Positions 23,335 to 34,075 of a stretch of DNA of 64,000 nucleotides are shown here, piece after piece. Every line of letters begins with the position of its first letter. The first letter of the stretch is position 1. The DNA comes from Oscarella lobularis (lineage: Eukaryota > Porifera > Homoscleromorpha > Homosclerophorida > Oscarellidae), in assembly GCF_947507565.1 (NCBI RefSeq), contig NC_089193.1:372001-436000 (forward strand). The letters are read 5' to 3'. The notes beneath the pieces were generated by a model, which saw only the letters and a program-made list of their open reading frames with translations, was not told the origin of the DNA and ran no database searches. Position numbers and translations under genes: made by a program.

Positions 23335-24560
23335 CACCTCCAAGTGACACCGCATCGGATAGCAAAACGAACTTCTTCGTCGAAGCCTTTTCGCGAACCA
23401 AAACCTAGAGAAACAAAGCCAGTATCCGTTCAAAACAAGAACGTACTTACCAAAAGAGGCCAAAAAGAAGCGCGTCCGTGTTTGCGTGACCCAGGTCGCA
23501 CCACGTGGAGGTCCAGACGCTTCGCAACCCAGCCGACCCTCACCAACGGCATGAGTTAGATCAGAACCCACCTTGGGTGAGCCTCCGAGGTTCATTGCCA
23601 CCCCAGGAGACGGCTATCACCTCCGCTGAAGAGGCCCGCTCATCGTGTGCTCGACGTGGAGGAGAGCCGGCGAACGCCGACGCTGTCCCGTGTAAGACGG
23701 AGCGTGTTTTCCCAGTGCGAAAGCCCCTAGAGGTCTTAGGGATGTGCCTCTAATCACTTTCGCACCGTTGCTCCAGGACGATGCGTCGGAATATCGCTCG
23801 CCCCTCTGGCTCCCTGTCTTCCAACGACTAACCAAGCGTACGAGCGAGTTCTCAAGCGACGGGGTTACGCAAAGAGGGAGAGCGCCGTGCACGACTTTAT
23901 GTACTCCCTTGCGAACGATGACGCCAACTTTTCTCTCATTGGACGTCGGGTCTGCGTCATGATGTCACGCGAGACAGCATTGCTATATGCACCTCTACGC
24001 GCAACCAAATAAGGTAATGATTGGAGCGATCACGCGAGTGCAGCGTTTCTCCCAAAAAAAAAAGGAAACAAGAGACGAGCACGTGCACGCATGCATATGG
24101 CCAAAATGTCGGATATGTGACGTCAGCGTTTGGCTCACGATCTCGACGAAACGCGACGAAAACGCAATGAAAGGCGACAAGAAACTAACCTACTGATTCG
24201 ATCGAGTTCGCGTTTCGAAAGGAACGCGGCGAACTCGATGGAATCGTTGTAAAATTGAGGACTCGCGATATCGAGTCGTAGATTCATGTAATATGACTTT
24301 AGGGCTATAGAGTCGAAGAAGAGAGCCACGCTTACATTGTTTTCGCTCGTAAAATCAAGAGGAACGCGCTCGTTTACCTGCGTTTCGTTTCGAATGCTTA
24401 AGCGTTTCGTTTCGAATGCTTAAGCGAGTTGTCTTAACCGCTTTGACGCCGATTCCATCGGTTTTCGATCAATCTTTAGTTGTGTAGGGACAATCGATCG
24501 CCTAAATCGCAGAAACTTCGGAGACTAGCGAGAAAACATATTACGTCGAGCACGCTAAAC
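23335..24560 (-). repeat. R1 dispersed family, copy C
   Basis: Reverse-oriented R1 copy with the conserved hairpin (about 23580-23612) and the best splice donor of the three, TTTTG|GTAAGTACG at 23451/23450. To its right, 24120-24560 is a flank shared with copy B that leads into an intact first exon at 24564 on the plus strand. The arrangement (R1 transcribed leftward, gene rightward) is what a bidirectional promoter would look like; transcription is inference. A 23-bp tract, CGTTTCGTTTCGAATGCTTAAGC, is tandemly doubled around 24379-24425. Confidence 0.7.
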
Positions 24561-24563
24561 AAG

Positions 24564-25140
24564 ATGGACGTCGAAACCAAACCAATTCGAGCTTTCGCGA
24601 CGTTTGGCGCACCGGGCAGCGTCGAGCTTCCAACTGCGAGACAACGTTTTGACCTGCTCAACGCTGGATTGCTTTACGATGATGTTGCGTAAGGCAATTT
24701 CCTCGCAAACGTAAGAAACGTCTTAGGAAAGCGTTAGCGCTACGTTTTGTCTTCTGAAAATATTTTCTCGTGTATTCAGTGGACTCGAAAGGCAGCAAAA
24801 GGCAGGGAAGTCATTCCATGTAGAATCGCTACATGTATTTCACCTCTTTTTCAGACTCTTGGGAATATCAGTCAGAAATTTAGCTAAACATTTTAATTCG
24901 TTTAGAGAATTACTAAATTTATCAAATAAAATTCTCTATGACGTATCTTTTTCCGAAGGCTTGAGAGTCCTATGCGTTAGGGTGCATGATTTGATCGAAA
25001 GGTCTATTCGTTCTGTCATTGGGATCGACGCACCAATGCCGTGCCAAGGTGTCAGAAGTCACTATCTCACCAAGACTAATCTACAACATTCAAATCTAAA
25101 ACATCATCCTGTACACTTTATATATATATATCTTAATTAA
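24564..25140 (+). CDS. Small unknown protein, two exons
   Basis: Two exons, 24564-24688 and 24855-25140, join in phase (GC|A) to give 136 residues, starting MDVETKPIRAF. The donor is GC|GTAAGG and the acceptor TTTTTCAG. I recognise no domain; the second exon is predicted helical with several leucines (FRELLNLSNK, VHDLIERSIRS). It has no signal peptide or membrane segment, so it is probably cytosolic. The ending after ATGCCGTGCCAAG|GTGTCA may instead be a donor to exons I cannot find, so this could be the 5' remnant of a longer gene. The first exon is duplicated and broken next to R1 copy B. Confidence 0.45.
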
Positions 25141-25264
25141 AACTTTTACTCTAGGTTGATCAATCATTTTATGTGAATGTTCTATACTTTTCATAAGATT
25201 GATTTGGAGAAAAGACAAAGATACACTCACGTAGAAGAAAATTCCTTTCCATTTTCAAATCGTT

Positions 25265-25530
25265 CCTTTTGTTTCAGCAAAGTATCTAACCTGCTTGGCC
25301 CAACAGTCGGATTCTGGACGTCAACCATATGTCGCTTGAGAATACCATGACGAACGCTTGCTCCTGAGCCATTCTCTTTTTTGGTGTTAGACTCTCTCTC
25401 GTCATCATTTAATTAATTAATTAAATGAATCAATGTCATGCCAAGACTATAGATATCTGCCGCTTTTGTGTTGTGCTGGTTAGGTTGAAGCCTCTCCGGA
25501 GTGACGTAATCACGATGTAAACAAATCCTT
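25265..25530 (-). pseudogene. Protein kinase C-lobe fragment
   Basis: Read on the minus strand this gives DYVTPERLQPNQ followed by TKAADIYSLGMTLIHLIN, the activation-segment end (TPE in the APE position) and helix F (D-x-YSLG) of a protein kinase. A TTAATTAATTAATTAA run then places a TAA in frame, after which the frame continues NDDERESNTKK. The N-lobe, HRD and DFG regions are absent. It could derive from the same Kelch-kinase family as 27387-29973, which lacks precisely this part, but it is on the opposite strand. Confidence 0.6.
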
Positions 25531-25542
25531 TCTAACTACAGA

Positions 25543-26616
25543 GAAGGAGAGACGAAACGCGACGAGTGCAATCGTGTTTGCACGTGCACGAGCAGCAGTT
25601 GGTCATGCTGTCGCGAACGCATGGAATTCACGTCGATGACTGTGAAGGAAAGACGGCGCTATATTCAAACAGTTTTAAACGCGACAACAAATTCAAAGTT
25701 CAACAACTTTCTGAAGGCGAATAAAGAAAAATTTTAACGCGACCTACCAGGTCTTAACCTGTTTAGCCCATTTACATTTCTATTCAGTCAGCGTCAATTC
25801 CTCACGGAATACGAAGACTTCCTACGAAAAATCGACTGCCGCGTTACAGTACCTTACTGGGACTGGAGCGTTGTGGGTCAAGATCCTTACAGCTCGTCCG
25901 TGTGGGGCGGAGAAGATTACCAGCTTGGTGGCGACGGCGTGGGAAAATCGTCTTGCGTTCAAACTGGACCTTTTCGCGCGAAAATTTATTCGTTTGACCC
26001 TGGAAGGTGTGTTAAACGGAACTTCTCCGGGACGTTTCCGGGACCGGTCGAAATAGCTCGTCTACTTGCATTACCTGCTGAGAGGTTCGAGGATTTGGAG
26101 CTTAGTCTTCGTGTCAATTTAGACTTATCAGTGCACTGTCTTATTGGAGGAACAATGTGTTCTCACTCCGCTTTTTATACACCGGAGTTAGCGCTTCACG
26201 CTGCCTTCATCGAAAAATTGCTGAGAGATTGGGAATTAAACAATTCTCTGTATCACGGAGATGGACCGCTTCAAATTGCTGTCTATCAGTTAGGAAGTTC
26301 TTCTCTAATAGTGTCTGACTCTTGGACAAAGATTTGCTACAGAGAAGGAGCTAAAGTTCACAGAGTTTTGCAGTCGCTGAGCGTCGAAGAACTCGAGAGA
26401 ATTCCACGTAAATCTTTCAGTGACTTGAGCTCTAAAGCATTGAGTTTGATGAAGTCTGGAGAGGAGGAGATGAAGAAAGCAAATGAGATGAATGAATTTC
26501 TTCATTTAGGTACGACACCAATGAGAAATTGCACCGGTGCGACGAAGCGACTCTCTGACGAATCAAAGGGCTGTTTGCCTTTGAATGAGACAATGGCTCA
26601 ATTGGGACTTGTTTGA
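25543..26616 (+). pseudogene. Tyrosinase-like gene relic lacking copper ligands
   Basis: A single reading frame with one internal TAA (25735-25737) spans the central tyrosinase/hemocyanin-type fold. Visible motifs: CCRERMEFTSM and a helix before the stop, SPFTFLFSQRQFLTEYEDFL in the CuA position, VTVPYWDWS, VHCLIGGTMCSHSAF and ELALHAAFIEKLLRDW in the CuB position. The FLxWHR histidine is glutamine, other CuA histidines are not found, and CuB shows DxxxH and HA where family members have HxxxH and HH. Known tyrosinases oxidise phenols using six histidines bound to two coppers, so this copy could not be a normal enzyme. An acceptor-like ACTACAG precedes 25541; upstream exons are not identified. 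Confidence 0.7.
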
Positions 26617-26651
26617 GATAACAAATGGGGTCGCAACTGCAATGTAGCTAC

Positions 26652-26975
26652 TAGCATGATGTTTCCATGTTTTTTTGCTCACCTCCGTATGCATTCTTTT
26701 TCTGCGCTGCGCTTGATTTTTGCTGACTCTTTGAACGCTCATGAAACAGATAAAAACCTCTTATAATCCGGGCACTCTTCCTGGTTACATTAATTGTCAA
26801 ATAACTTTCACGTCGACATTTCGTTTCCGAGAGTGAGAGATATCTCGGCTGTAGAAGTAAAATTACCGTATTGCTAGTAAACGTGGGTCGTTCTGTAGCT
26901 TTTCGAATTAATCTATTTTGTTTCACGTTTTAATGGTATTTTTTATTTTTGCTAGACTTTTGATCTGTCACTGGC
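26652..26975 (+). repeat. Duplicate of the sushi-gene 3' flank
   Basis: Matches 22711-23030 closely, starting CTAGCATGATGTTTCCATG, about 36 bp after the tyrosinase-like stop. It contains several small deletions relative to the 22.7-kb copy. Confidence 0.75.
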
Positions 26976-27386
26976 TTAAGCAAAACGATGACAGCGAGCA
27001 CCAACCAGAAAGCGAGCTAGAAGAGACGTGCCGATGCCCGTTTCCGCCACCGTTCGGCTTCGAAGCTCTGCAGTCCAATCAAACCAAAGAGAAAAGAAGA
27101 GGACTTTCATCGAAGGCCAAATGCTTCTGAGAGAAGGAGAGGAGGAGAGTCTAATACATTCTCGCCTGACTACTCTACTCGCGTCACGTGAAGGGTCAGG
27201 TGACCTGACTACGTAACACAGGCATTTCGAGATCGTTTCGTCGTTCTTCGGCGTTTCTCGGCTTGCCTGTCCTCCAAGTAGGTTGAAGAGAGTGTCATTT
27301 AGCCATATTGTTCTGCGCGCATGGTCTAATCTATCTCGATAGCGCGTTTCGTTGCACGATCGCAAAACAACGAATTAAGCCAGAAA

Positions 27387-29973
27387 ATGGCCAGCGCCGC
27401 ACTTCCAGATTCTCGATTCGATCACGAAAGTGCGTTGAATGGCGACGACTTGTACGTCTTCGGCGGCAAGACGGCTGACAACGGATATTTTTTTCCCCGG
27501 GAGGAAATCTGGACTTGTAACGTTCGCGATAAGAAGTGGATTTGTCGAGTCGCCGAAGGAGACGACATTTCTCCGCCCTGCAATGGAGCACAAAGCGTGG
27601 TCATTGATGGGATCATTTATTCGTACGGTGGTAGATTAAATAATTGGGGCGGTGATCTTGAAGATGTGTTTGGATTGAATCCCCAAGAAATGAAATGGCT
27701 TCGAATAGCGACGCCTCCTGATGAGAAGAAACCATGGAAACGTCACGAAGCCTGTTTGTGGGCAATTGGAGGACGATTCATTATGTTTGGAGGAGGTTGC
27801 AACCGTATTCCTCAAGATCATCGTCAATTAGGAGCCAAAAGCGACTGGGAAGTGAATGATGAGCTTTATGAATTTATTTTTGAGAAGAATAGAGAAAAAG
27901 GTCCATCGAATGAGTTGAAACTCGAAAGTTTTTTCAATCATTGAATACTAGGATACTGGTCGGATCTTCGACTAGACGGCCTTAAACCTAGCGGACGCCG
28001 CCGGGCTGCCACCGAAACAATAGATCGACATCGGGGCTTAATTCATGGAGGGTACCAAAAATATGAATACGTGACCGATTCGTTTGTCATTGATTTAAGA
28101 GCAAAGGTAAAATTTCCCTGTCAAGGCTGAAGATTAATTGTGAAATCTTTTAGCAATGGATTCCAATCAGATTTAGTCCAGCCCCGTCTGATCGATCACA
28201 TCGTAGAATTTGTCGATTGCCACATCCAGGACTAAAGGAAAGGAATCGCTTCTATTTAGTTGGCGGGAAGATGAAAGAGAAACACTTTGACCACGCCTTT
28301 GTTCTTGACTTCGACAGCGGAGAATCTCACGAAGTAAGGAATTGGCGAGAGATTCATGAGTAATAAACTGGTCTCTAGATTCATTTATGCTTGGACATAG
28401 AACCTATTTGGCTTCACACTCTTCATTCCGTAAGCAGCGGAGACGAAATTTTTCAAGTCTTCGTTATGGGTGGAAGAGAGTCTGGTGGAAATTTATTGAT
28501 CTTTTGATTGACTTCACTTTTCGTAATGATATCAAAGTTAAGTACAGTAGCAGTTGGTCTAACATTTTTCCTAGGCATATCAGTTAAAAAGGAAAGGTTT
28601 GAATCAAAGTACGTTCTTCACGATTTGCCTTACTTACGTATAAACGTAAATATATTTAGACTAGCGATATCAAAAGTTCCGAATGAGACAGCAAGTGAAC
28701 GGTAAATAAAATAGGAAGATTTCTTAATTAATTATTTGTATGTATGCACACAATTTCTAGGTCACAGTTGGAAGAGCGGCTCCAAGTTTTGCAACAGGAG
28801 GCTGCAGAAGCTCAATAATAAAATGTGCAACTCAAAAGCAGCTTTGCTGCGCAGCGGTACAAAACACTATAACCAGATAATGTTTTGTTATTGTTATTAC
28901 CGCTAAACTGTAGACTCGCCATTGAGAGAGATACTGCTCGAGCTCTTAGAGACTCTAATAATCGCCTCACAGAGGACCTGAACGAGCAGAAGTATAGTAA
29001 CACCTGCAAAGAATGTTTTTAGCTTTCGATTACACTTCTGAAATTTTCAGAACTTTACGTTTCATTCTTGAAGAAGAAAAGGCGAAGTTAGCTGAAACCC
29101 TTAAGGAGTCGACGTGTCATACAGAAAATTTGGTTTTAGAGCGGCGTGTTCTTTGCAACAGCGAACTAACCGACGGGATAACGTTCTATTTAGTTCCGAG
29201 ATGGAAAGGCATTGCGAGTCCCTTCAGGCACAAGTGGAAAGTTTGAGGTTTACATGTATGTGATTGTCAAACCGAAAACAAGTAATTTTAAATAAAACAG
29301 CAGTAACTGTAGAAACGAATGTCGTCGTCTTGAAACCAAAAAGACAAACAAAGATAATGAACTTCAAGCTGAAATGTAAACTTTGCTTTATATAATTGTC
29401 TGAACGGTTAACTTTTTGATAGGAGAACAGCCGAGGAATTTGAAAGAGACCTTAGCAAATTCAAGGACGTACTTAGCATTACTGCAGACCAAGTTACTCT
29501 AACGGATGAAAAACTCGGCTCTGGAGCATATGCAGGTGGAACGAAATTATCCTAATTACACGCTTTATCTTACTAGTTACACGTTAGACGTCATTATTGG
29601 TCGCTGGCACGGGATTTCAATAGCTGTGAAGAAATTCCACGCTCTCATCACTACCCCAGCAACGATTCCGTTATTTCAGAGAGAAGTTCTTGTAGCGAGT
29701 CGACTCCATCATCCCAACATCATCCGTGTATGTGGTGCTGTGATGGAAGAAAGAATCCCATTTCAAATTGTTTCTGAATTGCTCGAGGGATCGGTCAGCG
29801 AACTGATCACTGCCGCTCACTTATCGACATCGTATCTCTCTTCTTTCGAGCAGCTTTCCATCGTCGTTCAAATGACGTCTGCTATTAATTATCTTCATGG
29901 ACTCAAACCTTGTCCCTACGTTCATGCTGACATTCGTATAGGATCTGCCTCTTCGGATCAAGATATAAAATAG
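27387..29973 (+). pseudogene. Kelch-coiled coil-kinase gene, probably broken
   Basis: The N-terminal Kelch exons are clear: 27387-27900, 27952-28106, 28154-28333, 28379-28429, in consistent phase, with blades showing DLYVFGGK, IIYSYGGR, RFIMFGGG and FYLVGGK. Downstream pieces read as coiled coil (SQLEERLQVLQQEAAEAQ, then LAIERDTARALRDSNNR and EEEKAKLAETLKE). A TKL-like kinase N-lobe follows at about 29424-29973: LTDEKLGSGAYA, ISIAVKKFH (lysine), FQREVLVASRLHHPN. The coiled-coil segment runs into TAATAA without a clear donor. The kinase ends in a stop just after YVHADIR, in the HRD position, so there is no DFG or C-lobe. An active kinase is unlikely unless unseen exons exist. Start chosen at the first ATG before the first blade. 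Confidence 0.65.
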
Positions 29974-30670
29974 CGTAATATGAGGTGGGAAACAAATCCG
30001 AAAGAATCAATTCACCTGGACACTGGTATTTGCGTTTAGTCTCCCTTGAAGAAAGTAAAACCCTTGAAGAAAGCAAAAACACAAGGGTCTGGCGAACTAC
30101 AACTGATTTATTGGAGGTTCTAAATCAGCAGCATAAGCGTCTCGCCAAAAAATAAATATGCGACAAGGCGCGTCATACTAGTACCATGGTACTGTAATAT
30201 GAACGTAGCTCATTCGTGTATCGCTCTCTGCTCGTGTTATGAACTTTGAAAGAAACTCACTTTACAGGATAGCGTCACACCCCATAGCAACACTTCCCTC
30301 AGCAACACTTCCCTCAGTAACACTACCCTAAGCAACACTTCCCTAAGCAACACTTCTGTCGCAACGCTGTTTAAGTAACTGATGAGTCCGTATATACTTT
30401 AGGTAGCTTACCTGCTCTATATTCTAGAACAGTTTGTTGCACTCACACGTCTCGAGCTACGAGGCTCTAGAGACAAACGCGTGCATTTTCTGAATCGCAG
30501 AAACGCCCTTCCACTCCAGATTTGTCCGTCACCTTGTCCTAGGTAATAGGAAACAAAACAGTCCACTGCGAAGACGATCAACAGGACCTGGATCTGACCG
30601 TGTTTGTAAACGAATAGTCAGTTCCTATTCGATTACGTTTCCTAAGCGACCGCAGGAACTAGTTTTCAGC
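29974..30670. other. Intergenic with minisatellite and promoter
   Basis: Separates the Kelch-kinase relic from the TSR-vWA copy. From about 30400 onward it matches the sequence upstream of the intact TSR-vWA gene (60058 onward), including TAGCTTACCTGCTCTAT and CATTTTCTGAATCGCAGAAA, so the promoter region was duplicated with the gene. Confidence 0.6.
30286..30360. repeat. 15-bp minisatellite, five units
   Basis: Five direct units of AGCAACACTTCCCTC with one to three changes per unit. The duplicated region upstream of the 60.3-kb gene lacks it. Confidence 0.85.
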
Positions 30671-30677
30671 TATAAAA
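30671..30677 (+). promoter_or_regulatory. TATA box of TSR-vWA copy 1
   Basis: TATAAAA lies 54 bp before the ATG and is preserved with its flanks (CTAAGCGACCGCAGGAACTA upstream, CCTTGCAGAG downstream) before the second gene copy. The position fits a TATA box with a short 5' UTR. Confidence 0.6.
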
Positions 30678-30724
30678 CCTTGCAGAGTAAAACTATCTCA
30701 GTACAGAGCTATCAGCTAGCCAAA

Positions 30725-31918
30725 ATGAAGTGCGTCTTTCTCGTCGCTGCGATCATTGGACCAGTCTTCGGTTTGGACGACGCTCTTGTGGCTCGTCTGT
30801 GCAAGTCGACGTTCGGGCGAAAATATTTGGGAAGCCGATGCGATTCCTATTTATCCCCGTGCCGCGTTTCTGAATGGTCTTCATGGAAACAATCTGCAAC
30901 GGAGATGGTGTACGCCGCACGTTGCCCCAGTAACTATCTAGGTGTGGACGAACGGACTCGACAAATTGTGTCCACGGGAAAGAACTGCCCGCCGTTGAGA
31001 GAGACGCGCAATCTGACTGACTGTTAGTCCATACGAAATACTGTTTATGTTTCTAAACCTGCCTTGCAGGTCTGAGTAACGTGATGGTGGACTCTGTCAG
31101 TGCTATCAAACTTAGTCGAGCCCTTGGCGATGACGTTGATCCTGCTGCCGCGGGTGGTCCGCCAAGTCCGAACGCGAAGACAAGAACCATCACGAATGAA
31201 ATAGGAAGGCTCCTATCTCGTTCTGGGCGACGCAAACGTGACCCATCTTCCCCCTGCACGTGTCCTTGCTCTGAAGGCGCCAGTCAGGTCGAACGCGATT
31301 TGGTTGTCGTAGTCGACAGCTCTGGCAGCATATCTGGTGACGAATTTAACAAAGCTGTTGAAGCTTTGGTCAATTTGCTCTTACATCTATGTCATTTCAG
31401 CAGTCCTTGCATTGGGAACGACATTACCAGGCTGGCTTTACTTGCATTCTCTTCAGGAGTTGAAGTCCTTGTTGACTTCAATGCGTTTAAGCAAAATTAT
31501 AGGGACGTGAACAAGCTTGAAGATCTAATACGACGTTTACCGCACCTACGCCGAGGAACAGCAGCAGGTAAAGCCCTCGAAATGGTCAGAGATCAAATTC
31601 TGAAGGTGAACGCGGGCATGTAGTCAAAAAACGATAATTGTTCTTACTGATGGACAAAGCAATTGGAACTCTAGACCAGGACCGGTCGCGGACAGCATTG
31701 CTGAAGAAATTCCTGGGATAAAAATAATAGCGCTTGGCATAGGCTCGGGGGTAAACAATGACGAGCTTAGAAGCATGACTAAACACACGAATGACGAAAA
31801 CATCTTGGTTGAAGGATTTGAAGACTTTCTTGCCGTTGTTAATTCTATCATTCTCACTGCTCAATTCCGTGGATGTCAATCAGTGACAGATGGCGACGTC
31901 TTCAACAAACGCCGCTGA
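30725..31918 (+). pseudogene. TSR-vWA gene copy 1, frameshifted
   Basis: Paralogue of the intact gene at 60292-61493. Exons 30725-31022 and 31070-31918 share its structure: signal peptide MKCVFLVAAIIGPVFG, TSR-like segment with WSSW, a GRRKR furin-type site, and the vWA start DSSGSIS. After GGCATG an 8-bp deletion at 31620/31621 brings in TAG, cutting the vWA domain about halfway. Beyond it the rest reads intact in another frame (TIIVLTDGQSN through to the shared stop). The product would lack the second half of the metal-binding site. Either a recent pseudogene or a truncated protein. Confidence 0.8.
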
Positions 31919-32548
31919 AGAGCATTGACAACGCGCTTTGCTGATTATGTTGATTGTTTAGAGAAGTTGCTACGCGTTACCGTGTTTCTCGTGTTTCTTA
32001 TCGCTGACTGCATGCTGCTTTGCCTCTCACTGTCTCGTTTACGTCAATATATAAGCACTTTTAAACCAATACTCAATTAGTCCGCTTAGCGATTGTAATA
32101 GGTAGGTGAATGCCAAGTATTGCTGGCTGGCTAGAGCCGACTGTATACATGGGGGGGGGGGGGGGGGGGAGGTTCCAAATACTCATCGACCCGGAGTTGA
32201 CTCTAACAATATTGCGCGTAGAGGCGGCGCACATTCCTGTCTATTGGGGCCCATTAGGCGTCAAGTGGGGGCCGATCGACTAAGGTGAATTGGAATCCAT
32301 TGAGGAAAATGGGCCCATTTTTGCGTCGCATTATGGCTCACTCTGTTCGATCGGAGCCTGGTGACGACTGGGGGGCCCAATGGGGCATATCGCGGCCCCA
32401 AATCTGACGTTGTATTCTAAAGCTCCTTTTCCCGGGTGGCAACAAACTGTTTGCCAGGCCGGGAAAGCACCTCATGGAGTCGAAATAAGGCGAAGAAGCG
32501 ATTCGCGTCTACCGTGCGTTAGCATGCGTCTACCGTTTTCCGTCACAC
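31919..32548. repeat. 3' flank of TSR-vWA copy 1
   Basis: Follows the same sequence as 61494-61790 (shared CTCACTGTCTCGTTTACGTC and ACTCAATTAGTCCGCTTAGC), then diverges around the poly-G run at 32151-32169. Beyond that I see no gene; a GC-rich hairpin-like stretch occurs around 32435-32465 (CCCGGGTGG...CCAGGCCGGG). Confidence 0.55.
32151..32169. repeat. Poly-G run (19 G)
   Basis: Uninterrupted G run in the duplicated 3' flank. The sister copy at about 61757 has only seven G. Its length is likely variable and may be misassembled. Confidence 0.9.
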
Positions 32549-34070
32549 TGTCGAACCAGTATAATAGATCACCGGTATAAAAGATCACTGCGTCATCGTG
32601 ACGTAGAGGTACGTATGAATGACGTCACCATATGCCGCGGTCCCTCTCCGTCTTCGATTCGGTCTCGAGCAATTTCGTTCGTGAAGACGATTCTCGAGCC
32701 TAAATAGATTCAGCGAGTACGCTCTCACGCTGATCTTTTATGCCGGTGATCTTTTTTACCGCCGGCATAACAGATCACCGGTATAAAAGACCAGTGCAGT
32801 GCATGCCTTTCTGAGACAGCGACAACAAATTCATTATGGTTTGGACACACTATGCGCATGATCACTTATGCAGCCGGCAGAAAAGAACTCCATAACCGAT
32901 AGATGCAATTCTGTTATTTAATTAATTTTTTAATTAAAGGTGACTGCATAGCAATATGTTGCCACATTAGTGTAAACTAGCACAACATCATCAATCACAG
33001 CAATAATTCGAGGCAATGATTGCTGCTGCAATCAAGCCGTTGTTTCTGCGGTGTCGTTTGTTGATATGCGAAAATTCAAGTTTTTATAGTTACATCTATC
33101 GGTAGTAAACGCCATACTTCACCGATCATTGCAACGATTGTTATTATGGTTGGTTAATTAAAGTGCAAGGTAGAATTAACTAAAATTTGCCGAGAAACAT
33201 TCTAAAATGCGTGAAAATTTTTTATGTAGAAATGGATCGCGGCACTGTTTCCAAAAGTTATTCTGCAGTAGGAGTAGGGAGCATCCGCAATTAGGGCGAT
33301 GCAGCCTCACGGAAGTAGAACTAGCTCCCCTAGCATTTCATTTTATCAACGCTACATTTCATGCAGGAATAACGCACTACAGAATACAGTAACGATTACA
33401 ACATGCACTGATGAATTTTCATCACAAGGCATTGCAGCAGAAGTAACTACCGATGTGAGTATTCCAGCAAGCATTGTCGCAATCACTATTGCTGTTTCTG
33501 CTCTTTTATTTTGAAAGGAATACAGTAGAATCTTGTTAAATCCTATTGTTTTAGAAGCGCATACACTTGTTACTAATTCTAAAATTGTTCCAAGACAATT
33601 TTAAAAATGGTCTCAAAACAATTCTAAAATTGTCCCAAACCAATTTTCAAAATTGTCTCAAGACAATTCTAAAATTGTCTCAAGACAGTTAATTTTCTAT
33701 ACGTTAGAAGAACATGCACTAAGATCTGGAGATCTTTTCTGCCGGCTGCATAAGTGATCATGCGCAAAGTGTGTCCAAACCATAATGAATTTGTTGTCGC
33801 TGTCTCAGAAAGGCATGCACTGCACTGGTCTTTTATACCGGTGATCTGTCATGCCGGCGGTAAAAAAGATCACCGGCATAAAAGATCAGCGTGAGAGCGC
33901 ACTCGCTGAATCTATTTAGGCTCGAGAATCGTCTTCAAAAACGAAATTGCTCGAGACCGAATCGAAGACGGAGAGGGACCGCGGTATATGGTGACGTCAT
34001 TCATACGTACCTCTACGTCACGATGACGCAGTGATCTTTTATACCGGTGATCTATTATACTGGTTCGACA
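32549..34070. mobile_element. 1.5-kb element with ~345-bp terminal inverted repeats
   Basis: 32549-32892 and about 33728-34070 are long reverse-complement copies beginning TGTCGAACCAGTATAATAG and ending with its complement. Direct CACAC flanks (32544-32548, 34071-34075) fit a 5-bp target-site duplication. The ends contain repeated GATCACCGGTATAAAAGATC units, each holding TATAAAA. No transposase is seen, so it is non-autonomous. Inside, a 72-codon frame (33299-33514) ends in a hydrophobic tail (IVAITIAVSALLF); I cannot assign it. A related fragment sits at 53690-53935. Confidence 0.85.
33584..33695. repeat. ~22-bp tandem repeat in the element
   Basis: About five imperfect units of CAATTCTAAAATTGTCTCAAGA inside the inverted-repeat element, just left of its right arm. 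Each unit contains a small palindrome (CAATT...AATTG). Confidence 0.8.
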
Positions 34071-34075
34071 CACAC

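Noticed and set aside
30376-30390. CTGATGAGTCC, as in a hammerhead ribozyme core
   Set aside because: No matching GGAC-GAAA strand or cleavage-site stem follows at a workable distance, so the ribozyme cannot fold.
31586-31879. Minus-strand frames across TSR-vWA copy 1
   Set aside because: Antisense to the vWA coding sequence; the same shadow appears opposite the intact gene.
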